Shown: in pieces, positions 54,730 to 64,000 of the stretch
How positions within the stretch are numbered: the first letter of the stretch is position 1
How the letters are laid out: the number at the start of each line of letters is the position of its first letter
Origin: Icerya purchasi
Lineage: Eukaryota > Arthropoda > Insecta > Hemiptera > Monophlebidae
Assembly (NCBI GenBank): GCA_039619475.1
Contig: CM077116.1
Location: forward strand, 383,556,760 to 383,620,759
Reading direction: 5' to 3'
Length of the DNA stretch: 64,000 bases
The notes under the pieces: model-generated
Told to the model about the DNA's origin: nothing
Database searches by the model: none
Seen by the model: the letters and a program-made list of their open reading frames with translations, nothing else
Position numbers and translations under genes: made by a program

Positions 54730-55390
54730 TGTACTTCGGGGCACAGGGCAGAAGTGAAACTTCAAAGGCGTCTTCCCCAACTTCGATTTAAAGTTGTAGT
54801 ATTAGTATCAAATTTACCAAGAGTGAGAACCAACTAGGGGAAGATCCGTGGTTCTCATAAACACATATCTATAAAGTTTCACTGAAAGAGAAGCAAAAAG
54901 AAATAAAAAATTAATGCATTTGTTTTATTAACGTTTTTCATTGATAGTTGGATTCTATAAAAGATACAATAGGCTTATGGTCGTTGATTCATTTGGATTA
55001 TTATTAATATTTAATTAAAGTTCAGTTTAAAGAAATTCTATTAAAGACAAAGAATCTTCTGATGTTTCTTTGTAAAAATTGAATTATATCATGGACCCTT
55101 TGATTTGGAGAAATATAGATGGCGATAATAATTGTTTCTTTTCCATCTTCCGTCTTACATTGAACAGTACTTATATATTCATATCATCTGTTTGACCAAA
55201 ATCTAATTGCGCAATATTGTGTATTGACATATCAATATTAGAAGTGTAACAATATTTCACTTATGCCTCCTGCTCGAACGTTCTAGCGTTTAAAATTTGG
55301 TATGACGGCATTATCGTCATTGTTCATCCACGTTTCTCTTAACATATTAAAATGCGGCTTGCTTCAGTTTTCCTTTGAGATCACTGGCAT
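54730..55390 (-). pseudogene. decayed LINE endonuclease-type fragment
   Basis: Minus strand near 55340-55260: RETWMNNDDNAVIPNFKR then NVRAGGI, matching the SETWL-F-R-GGV block of Jockey-type endonucleases. About 130 bp further, CKTEDGKETIIIAIYISPNQ, matching the strand leading to YISP. A possible TTDLP block lies near 54850. Stops are common. GAAGTGAAACTTC at 54751 is partly inverted at 55691, which may be chance or may mark a later insertion. Confidence 0.5.
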
Positions 55391-57486
55391 TCTCTCTCTC
55401 CCTCTATATGCTCGATGTCTTTCTTTTTTCGATTCTTTATATCCATTTTTTATGTTTGATTAATTTTTGATATTTTAAATTCCAATAAATTTCTTTTCTT
55501 TTTTTTTTTTAAATGATGTAAAATGCAATAACATACAACATAAATTTTAATTCAATATATTACTGGCTACGTGCCAATTATAAATTTTTAGACGTATTAA
55601 TACTTCAGTTATTCATAACGTCCGCTCGCTCGCTCGCTTGTTTTCCACATTAATTCCCCATATATTTTTATTTATATACAAGACGCGCCTAAAGAAGTTT
55701 CACTTTCAAAAAAACACAAAAATGTGAAACTAAGCCCAGAACATCGCGATCAATCAGAGGGGACCAACCTGCTTAGGAATTTGCCATCCTAGGTAAGATT
55801 TCCTCCGTGCTTCGGATAAATTCTTATCATCCGAGCAGATTAATCGTCGTAAATGTCTTTAATTTTTTCCCTTCTCACTTTCCGAGGAAACCCCCGATTT
55901 GTTTTCCACCCTCTTCTTACAACTCAGTTTTCTTCTGGTGCTTTTAACGTAGCAGCGTCGTGATATTCTTCTTCGTTTTGTTGATGTTTATTCCTTTTTT
56001 TTTTTTTGTTCTTTTTTCTTTTGTATTTCTTCCTAAATTTCCTTTTAAAAGTTTCACTGTAATTTCGCAACTGCAACAGAGTATCTCAGACGATTTAACA
56101 CCACTGCCATCCGTAATGATTTTTTTTTTTCTATTTAAACCATATGCGACAGCTTAGAAATTTTCAAATTTGCATTTTGCACTTTTTAAAAGTCACATAA
56201 CTACCATTTGTCATTTTTCGTGTTCCCGATATTATGTAAAGGTGCGTAATTTGGATACGTTCTTTTACGGTGTCCCACTGCGGATTCTGTGTACTGAAAA
56301 AAACAATTAAAAAGTGAATGAATTGGGGTGTTTAAAACCCGAAATCAAATCATCGGTACATTAACTTAAAAAGCTGATAATTTTAAATGAGATAATTATT
56401 AAGGCGCGTAAAATAATTGAATAATTAATTATTTTACATTTGAAGATGGCCACACGCGCCTTCTAACTGCAAGTTCGTAAAATGTTAAATTTTTAACATT
56501 ACTTCTTTCCCCCCAATTTTTAATCATAAGCGAAAGTCAAAAAATGTGAAATTAATAAAATCTAATAAAAGGGGTGTATATAGGATTATTTACATTTTTT
56601 TTTTTCTGACAAAAAAAGGTACCGACTTCCATATATTTATTATAAAAGTGCAATAAAAATACGCTAAAAAGTAAAAACTAATTTTATTCGATAAAAAATA
56701 TATTTCATAGTGATGTAATTTATGGTGATAAATATAAAAAAAAAAACAAAAAAAAAAAACAACAAACATACCAGACGAACACATAATCTCCTTCTTTTTG
56801 GAAATCGGTAATAATCAAATTATTGTAGAATTTATTTTACTGTTTTTACATAAACCAAAAGCGTACCACAGTAAGCAATTATATTGTTCGCCGCATATTT
56901 CTTTCTCGGACATGCTGAGAATTTAGATTTTTCTGTTTGTTCTTCATCGGGAATTTCTTAAAAATAATACTATTAACGTTCGCATAATTTAATGAGGAAA
57001 AAAGGTACAGTTAAATCATTTGGATTACGGAGATCCGTTTCATAACGTTTATAACAGTATCTGGATCTTTTTGTCTCCGGTTTCACCATATCACGGGTGC
57101 AATCTTCACATCATGTAAACATCCTTACGAGATTTTAAGAAACAATGGTGCTCTGTACCGTTTTTAGAAGCGAAGTAGCGATTTCCGCGAGCAATAAACA
57201 CCGGCTAAAATTGATTTATGATTATCGAGTAAATTCTTAGTGAAAAAGTTATCTATTGTTCCAGTTTTCAAAGCGTTCTCGAAATTCAGTTTTTACCCTA
57301 CTACATCGTATGGTTGACAGAAAATCGGCTACTATTATCCTCCCGGTGTGGCTTACTGGCATTCAAAATTTTCTAGCGAACAAATTGTGTTTATGTATGT
57401 ACCAATGTACGACATTTTTAAACCGTACCCAGCTAATTTGGACGCATATAACTGTTTAATTCTGTTCCTCTTTAAACGAAAAAGAA
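55391..57486. other. no recognised gene; T-runs
   Basis: Contains the tetranucleotide CGCT repeat near 55622-55640 and several poly(T)/poly(A) tracts (55499, 55998, 56119, 56597, 56738). No motif-bearing frame. Confidence 0.4.
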
Positions 57487-58042
57487 TCACGGCCACTTTT
57501 TGAGCCTTAAGCTTGTGTCCGCACAGTTTGTGCCATTTTCAAATCTTATATACATATAATTTAATAAAAATGTAAATTTTTTTTTCCCCTCGTCATTCGG
57601 AATATTCCTATGAGTAGGTCGGTAAATCTCTAGCTCTTTGCCTACTTGCACGAAATAATCGAACCAAAACCTTTGGCGCTCGTAGTAAACTAAATCAAGC
57701 TGATGAATTACAAGTTTCCGGACCAGAACATATTTTTTCATCTTTGTCGGAATTTCTTACGAAAATGCGTCAAAACATTTTAAATTACTTTCGTTGCATT
57801 CTTAGCTTAACCTTTCACATATACGGACAAGATGTGTTATGATATTTTCATTTCTTGTCCATGCATGTTTGGCCTTACAGCTTCTATATGTTATTTTCTG
57901 TGCCCATCTCTACCGAAGGTATATATACCTTGAAAGAAGAGACCGGTTCAATTTGATCAGGTCTTCGACATTTTCATCACTGCGCTGGTCGGACTAAATA
58001 TTTAGACAATCGGATTTTTCATCACTACCAGAAGTACTCATC
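57487..58042 (-). pseudogene. possible piggyBac-like transposase N-terminal fragment
   Basis: From an ATG at 58042 the minus strand reads MSTSGSDEKSDCLN, an acidic start, and about 55 codons later AWTRNENIITHLVRICERLS, stop, ECNESNLKCFDAF. This resembles the R-NI--HLPG--A-NA-T-IE-F-LFF stretch at the N-terminus of piggyBac-family transposases. The following open frame (57487-57741, 84 codons) has no motif I know. Stops at three places. TTAA flanks were not established. A tentative call. Confidence 0.35.
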
Positions 58043-58645
58043 CTTATACTTTATTTTAAGGTGCTTAAGAAATTTATTCATTTCAAAGTCCAGTAGAATA
58101 TCTAGAGCAATGTTAAATAAAATGGTTCGAATTTGTTAGTAAGGCAGTCTACCTACGTTATTCACAAATATATATCGGCCAGTACGTCTCCGGCAGCAGA
58201 GCCAAATGAACTTCCTAGGAGAAAGCTGAGAAATTACTATTTAAGAAAAATCGAAGAAAAAAAAAATACTTAATGTGTAAAAGGCTATTTCTACATCGGT
58301 GTTGAGTAAGCGTGTTCCCGATTCCAATTTGATGATCCTTTACCCTTCCGTGTTGCGTTTGCCAGACGCTGAGTTAGTATTTCTCTGGCGTGTTAGCAAG
58401 TCACTAAGAGCGCGTCGAGAAGCACGGCCAATCAGATCGATCGTTTAATTAAGTGCTTCTCTACTTTCGTTGTACGCATGTTTTTTCACTTGGGCAGCAG
58501 CATCCTATTATTTTATTGATATGGCGTTTTTACACTATTGCTACGGTGTTGTTGCGAAACTATGACTTACTACTACTATTTTATCATAGTGAAACGTCGT
58601 GTTCACATGCCGGTATCAATTTTTTTGCTATAATAGTGTTGATCC
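58043..58645. other. no recognised feature
   Basis: Mixed sequence without motif; the frame at 58453-58656 is probably random. Confidence 0.35.
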
Positions 58646-58702
58646 AAAACTATTAAAATTTTTGTCCAGGCCAAAAAAAAAAAAAAAAAAACTATTAAAA
58701 TT
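58646..58702 (+). mobile_element. minimal 5'-truncated retroinsertion
   Basis: ACTATTAAAATT occurs at 58649-58660 and again at 58691-58702. Between them lie only TTTGTCCAGGCC and an A-run of 18. Direct repeats around a short unique piece plus poly(A) are the signature of target-primed reverse transcription that stopped almost at once. Confidence 0.65.
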
Positions 58703-59782
58703 ACAAAAATAGAAAAAAAAATGGCCGATTTGGTGATTTGTAAACACATTTGGCGAAATATCTAGCGAGAATCTGTCGATTGCGACAAACGAAAAACAAT
58801 ACAGATGTGGTCGCGTAGCAAATCATTCGGTAATTTCGGAAATATTAATAATGCGAGAAGACGTATTTAGATAGAGATTTCTTAATTGTAATTTTCCTTT
58901 ATATAATTTTTTTGTCTTTTTACTATAAGACGAAGGCACTACTGTATAGATTTCATTTGACAGTTCTTCAATTAAACTTATTTAATAATTATTTTTGTTT
59001 TTTTATTAATTTTTTTTTAAATTCATTTTGCAATGGTTTTTTTTTCATTTTTTAAATTTGATCTAAATATAACTCTTAAGCAAATTAAACTTTTTATTAA
59101 ATACTTTTTTTTTTTTTTAAAAGTATGTAGTTTCTTAATTTGTTTTTATTTATGTAGAGTAGCGTGCGCGAGTGTACGTCAAATTAATTCCATTTCAACA
59201 TTTTTTGCTCTTATTAGAGAAGTTGCAGGGAAAAAATCACAGGATTCGCGATATATGGATATACTAGGTTTTGTAAATAAAAAAGTTGTTTACGGAGTAG
59301 CGAACGATATACAGTAGTGTTGCTTAAGATCTCTCAATTCGAAAAAAAAGTGTTCCGTAAAACTAATTCAATAAAGGCAGTGTAAAATTGAAACAGAAAA
59401 AAAAAAAAATCCTAAAAAATACGACGAGTGCACGCTGTTTAAATTTCGTTTCCTAACTGATCAGGCAAAATGCTGCTTTTGGAGCACTCCGGAAAAAACT
59501 AAAATACGGAGCTTAATGTTTTGCAAAATATACACAACAATCACGTTACATTTATCACTATAATAAAAAGAGGACAGCGGTGAACTATTCTTTCGGCTTC
59601 TGTTTCAAAGCGGCGGATTAATTCTGCATAAACGAATAATTTAACGTATAAAAAAAAAGTAAAAATACCGAATCGCTCTAAAAAGTAAAAAAAAAACATA
59701 AATAGTTTTAATTTATCGGGATATAATGGACTCCTTTCTTTTCTAATTGTTTCTTGGTAAAGGTCCCGCTGGTTGACGAACC

Positions 59783-59817
<35 letters not shown>

Positions 59818-59960
59818 TAATTTATAGTACTCAATTTACTGATGTTACTACTAAAAAATTCTCTCATTCGTTTAATTCGTCGGTGTTTCGATTTGAACTA
59901 CTGAAGATTTCACTGTCCAGACCAAATGTTTTGAAAAGCTGCTAAATTTTTTAATTTGGT
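58703..59960. other. no recognised gene; long poly(A)
   Basis: A-run of about 28 at 59785-59813, preceded by GGTCCCGCTGGTTGACGAAC, may be another short retroinsertion, but no duplication was found. The frame at 59033-59317 lacks motifs. Confidence 0.4.
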
Positions 59961-60695
59961 GTGTTAGACGTGAATGAGCTCCTTTTCAACTCCCAGCAAG
60001 ACTACTCTGCGCGTGTTCCTAACTGTGCAACTAACATCAAAAATAAGTTCGAATCTCGTTTTCCCCAAATTAGAAAATTTATTCTCAATTCTACCCTTTC
60101 TCCAGTGTACACTAACCCTCCTTCTTGGCTTTTCTTAACCCCAGATATCAATTTTAACTTATTCCATCTACCCAAATCCATATATCCCGACTACGTCCTT
60201 CATCAATACATTACTTTGGAAACTGTCAAATACGCTGCCTACATCTTCTGCTTTACGGACGGCTCAAAATCCACTGGCCATGTTGGATCAGACTTCTTTG
60301 TTCCTCCTAACACCCATCGCTTCCGGCTTCCGAAATCCTGCTCTGTATTTTCGGCTGAATCTTTCGCCATCTTCAAGTGTCTTGAGTTCCTCTCCGCCGC
60401 TCCGCCTCTTTCTAAATACCTCATCTTTACTGATTCCCGCAGTGTTCTAATGTCCCTCTACAACTTTTACACAGATAATGCAATTGTACAACGCATCCTT
60501 CTCCTTTACGATCTCCTTATTCGATCCCAAATTTCTATATCTTTCATGTGGATTCTCAGCCATATTGGTTTCCCAGTTAACGAGGCCATCGACCAAGCTG
60601 CTAGGGAGGCATCCCAGCTTCCATCGCTATCCTCGTACTTCTCTTCTACCAGCGATATGAAATCCTTCTTGAAATCCCTTATAATTAAATCCTGA
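59961..60695 (+). pseudogene. LINE RNase H domain, open but isolated
   Basis: A 244-codon open frame. After an N-terminal linker (residues 1-90), the RNase HI signature is complete: CFTDGSKS (about residue 97), VFSAESFAIFKCLEFL (about 128), LIFTDSRSVLMSLYNF (about 153) and MWILSHIGFPVNEAIDQAAR (about 195). The four acidic residues (D, E, D, D) all appear to be present, so this is the best-preserved copy of the family in the window. The RT and the C-terminal Cys/His region are missing and the frame ends shortly after the domain. Probably a 5'-truncated relic; no promoter is evident. Confidence 0.85.
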
Positions 60696-62709
60696 AATCT
60701 GAAAATTGCAGAGTACGTAGCTATTGCAATTTTCTTTCGATTACGCTTTGTCTCGTGTCGCTAGCTCTCTCTGGGCCGAAGTTATACGCAATCGCGTTTT
60801 CAACCTAACCATTTTGTAATAGGCCGCCATATTGTTATTAAGAGTTCGGCTTAGGTACCTATTTTAAGCAGCCCCAGAGCTACATTTTTCGAAAGATTCG
60901 TCGAGGTTTGAGAAAAATTGACGGAATGACAACAATTTGAACTTTTTGCGCCTGATTTTATTTTCATTGCTAATTTTGCAATGTTAAATAATTTTTGCGA
61001 ATTTTCTCAGTAGTTTATCCTTTTGTAAAATTTACCTTAGGAACAAAATCGACAAGTATACTTCAAGTCGATTTGGAGCTTACTTACCGAGATAATCGGA
61101 AAAAATTAAAAAAAAAAACTTTGTTTTTCTAAAAAATTCGATATAAAAAATGGTTTTGCACTTTCCACGTACCCACAAATTTAGTGTTGCATTCCGCTGA
61201 TTTTTAGCTAAATTTAAGCCCAAGAAGTCCCGGTTATAAGAATTTCCAAATTCAAATGCTATATTGCCCGGACTATTAGACTTAATTCATCTACGTTTTT
61301 TTTTTTTTTTTTCTAACCCTTTATCTTCGTTTAACGGAATTTCATCATAATTCCCATGCCGGTCGCCACTACTTTTTATTGGTTCCCTAAACTCGTGCGA
61401 TAGCTGTATCTCCAGTTTTGCCATCAGTTCTTTTGGCTTATCAGTTTTATCGCTACATCTTGCTAATTTTACTTAAAATAATTTCCACGGAGGAGGTATT
61501 TTTACGATTTCTTTTACAGTATCGTTACGCAAAAAAGAGTTTGCCCACAAGGAAACTGTTAAAGAAGAAAAATTGCTCATATTGCATTGTACAGTTTCCT
61601 GAAATTGTCGAAATCTGAAACTATTATTTTAGCTTTGTAAAAAAGCACAAAATTTCTTATTACATAACGGGGATTCATTTACTTTGGAAAATTTGAAAAA
61701 TAAAAAAAAAAAGGAAAATCGTGTCAAATCACGCGGCATAAATATGTTATTTAAGAATCCGATTTGCTGTCAGTAAATTCGTTTCCGGAATTATTTTAAA
61801 GGACAGAAAGCAAAAAAGTCATTTACCTCTATCGTTGGACAAGAAATCGTCCGACATACCGCTGTTAACATTTTTGTATTCGTCTGGGCGATAGCCACGT
61901 AGTTGGAAAACTGAAATTAATATAGCGTCCAGGTTGACCATCGTTTAATTATGTTAATTACACCTATAGTAATCTCTATTTTGCAATAATACGAATTATA
62001 ATTCAGTGTCAAATCAATTTTACGCATCAATCATTTTGTAATTATTCCGATTTTATATTATCTCTCGCTTCACTAGAGCTTCCTACCATCATATTGACGA
62101 ACGGCACATATAAACCATTGTAGTCTAAATTTGAAGTATGATTTTACAATTACTATAAAAAATTAATTAATCCACGCTAATTTATTTTCTTTTTTTTTTC
62201 ATAATTTCCATTTCCGCTGGAATAGAGTTCAATTCATCGAAAGTTTCTGAATTTTTCTACTGTCAACTAATAATAAACTTTTTTGGGTCTACTGCTATTT
62301 TTTTCTAGTGGGACGCAAACATTATATTATTGTATATTACGAAAGTTTAATTTTTTATTTGTAAAATCAGAATCAAGTGTTCGATCAATAAACGTTGTAA
62401 ATAAAATTAATGTACATACGAAGCTCAAAAAAAGAACATTTAGTAAGTGCGTCTCTGTACTTTTTCTGTTTGCTTGTCATCAGTCTCATGTTTTTTTTAT
62501 TTTTTTTTTTTACATACCTAAATCGCGCGCCGGCTATATTACGCACATTTTTGACAAATTTTAACATATCTATTACAATAAATCAGCACCAGCTGCAGAA
62601 TGGGTTTTTGCCTTCTACTGATGGTCCGTTAGATAGAAGTGGCAGTTGAAAAAATGATTCCGAAATGTTAACTATCATGGTGTAACATTTATCATTTCTG
62701 TTATCTTAT
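60696..62709. other. no recognised gene
   Basis: About 2 kb. T-run at 61298-61313. Frames at 61418 and 62283-62649 are low complexity and overlap on both strands. Confidence 0.4.
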
Positions 62710-63390
62710 AAGCTACCACGGGACAGTGTGCTCTTCTTGGACTTGTCTTGCATACTCTTAGTGACTTCTGGTATTTCACTTTTAGACGATATCTTTACAG
62801 CCACCTACGCTGATGATATATCACGGCAACGAGACGAACACAAGCCGAAGCTACAATGATGCTCCAACATCATCTGGACTGAGTTGTGCGGTGGTTGCAG
62901 GAATGGAAGATAACGCTCAATAAATAAAAGGCAGTGTCCAAGTTACATATACACTTCGCATCAGACTAGTATTAAAGGCACCCGAAACATCTTACTATAG
63001 GTCAGCGAAGTATCTTGGATTAAATCTCGATTCGCGACTCACGTGGAAGACTCATATCGAGCACAAAGATTGAAGCTTACAATTAGTCAGATGTACTGGC
63101 TAATTGGAAAAATGTCGTCGCCACTTGGTGTCTATAAACGCCTTCTGTGTCAAGCCTGCGCTTAATTTCGACATATTACGGAGTCCAGAGTGTTATGGAG
63201 ATGTACTCGATCGAACGGAAATCCAATGTCGACAAAATTATTATTCTTCGTGCAATAACAAACGCTTGTTGGTTTCAGCGTAACGAGGATATCCTCATCG
63301 TGATTTCGATATGAAGCCGGTTGACGATGGATTCCAACACGAAAGGCGGCTGTATAGATATAGGGAATATCCATTTAATTAGACACTTCA
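62710..63390 (+). pseudogene. Jockey-type LINE RT fragment
   Basis: Plus strand: PRDSVL then LGLVLHTLSDF (the PQGSVLGP-LYTLY block), TATYADDI at 62800-62822 (RT catalytic box), an LQ-II-W block, a KAVSKLHIHFA-like KS--F segment, AKYLGLNLDSRLTWKTHIE, a GKMSSPLGVYKR segment, and IILRAITNACWFQRNEDIL near 63230-63290. This is a continuous colinear RT palm-to-thumb region of a Jockey-group element, broken by at least five stops and frameshifts. Confidence 0.85.
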
Positions 63391-64000
63391 AGATATCCTC
63401 TCGATTTGGTTATGTAAAACATTATCGCTTACTTGATATTAATATTTTTGTTAAATATTAGTGAAAAGTTCCACAACACGTTATATTATAATAATAGTTT
63501 ATAAGTATTGATTATTTAAGTAGAAACTTAATGTTTCAATAAAAGGGTGGTTTATTTTTAAAAAATCAAAAAAAAAAAAACCGTTACAATTTCCTGCTCC
63601 GAATGTACATTTCCGTTTCGTAATTTTGGATGTACTATTGCTTTTATGTGGGGTTGTACTTGCTATGGCTGCGATCAGATTATTAATAGCAACCGTGATG
63701 TTTCAGATTCGCGTCTTTGTTTTCCGTACATACATTGTTTTCTTTTTTTCTTTTTTAAATTACGGTTCGTATTTAGGACCAATTTTTCGTTCGGAAGATG
63801 TGGTACAGTTTGTTTCTTATGTAAGTTTGGTTTCGCAAGCAACAAAATGTCGTAAATGTGTTCTATGGTGTGTGGAAGTATTACCGGAGAAACGTTCGGA
63901 AAATGTAAAATAATGATACGTGTGAAAATACGCTACTACAAAATGATTATGACGAAAAAAAAATTATAAAATGTACATGTTTATAAACTTTTACCTACAG
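63391..64000. other. no recognised gene at the right edge
   Basis: AT-rich; the 95-codon frame at 63626-63913 starts with a hydrophobic stretch but overlaps another frame and shows no family motif. Confidence 0.4.

Noticed and set aside
54751..55707. DNA transposon bounded by GAAGTGAAACTTC inverted repeats
   Set aside because: The match is partial, no duplication was found, and the interval overlaps LINE endonuclease sequence.

Overview
The window looks like intergenic or intronic DNA from an arthropod, most probably an insect. It is strongly AT-rich, full of homopolymer tracts and microsatellites, and carries decayed copies of animal transposon classes: R1/Jockey-type and other non-LTR retrotransposons, Tc1/mariner, hAT, a Mutator-type element, a Jerky/pogo-type transposase, a Helitron, a possible piggyBac and probable Penelope-like ends. 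I recognise no intact host gene, rRNA, true tRNA gene or CRISPR array. Most open frames are short, arise by chance and lack family motifs. The species cannot be named from this sequence.

Layout. 0-8.5 kb: two non-LTR RNase H fragments; the second is split by a 6.6 kb element with about 1 kb terminal inverted repeats and a perfect 9-bp target duplication (1546-8160). 10-14 kb: two more RNase H/C-terminal fragments on the minus strand, a small inverted-repeat element and a GC-rich degenerate tandem array. 14-24 kb: SINE pieces, a 143-bp inverted-repeat element, a LINE RT/C-terminal fragment, a Helitron Rep fragment and a poly(A)-tailed 3'-end repeat. 24-37 kb: three inverted-repeat elements that carry a hairpin+GAAAC motif resembling the hammerhead cores of Penelope-like elements, a complete but dead Tc1 element, a 493-bp near-palindrome related to the 143-bp element, a small hAT-type element, a LINE endonuclease fragment, a dead Jerky-like transposase and several SINEs. 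37-45 kb: unrecognised decayed sequence and a 2.56 kb hAT element with perfect 8-bp target duplications. 45-52 kb: SINEs, a LINE copy with the inverted layout typical of twin priming and a Jockey C-terminus. 52-64 kb: a 44-bp tandem repeat, another hAT-type MITE, LINE endonuclease, RNase H and RT fragments, a possible piggyBac relic and a tiny 5'-truncated retroinsertion.

These parts do not form a working pathway. They record successive insertions, some nested: Mutator-type element into LINE, small repeat into hAT, poly(A) repeat beside a Helitron. The most informative observations are (i) a two-member inverted-repeat family with 12-bp target duplications and an asymmetric 3' tail, (ii) a poly(A)-linked 3' stem-loop supported by compensatory changes among three copies, (iii) the inverted-repeat elements with hammerhead-like cores, and (iv) the Mutator-type element with GC-rich octamer arrays at its tips. 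All calls come from reading and translating the sequence by eye; no database search was run.
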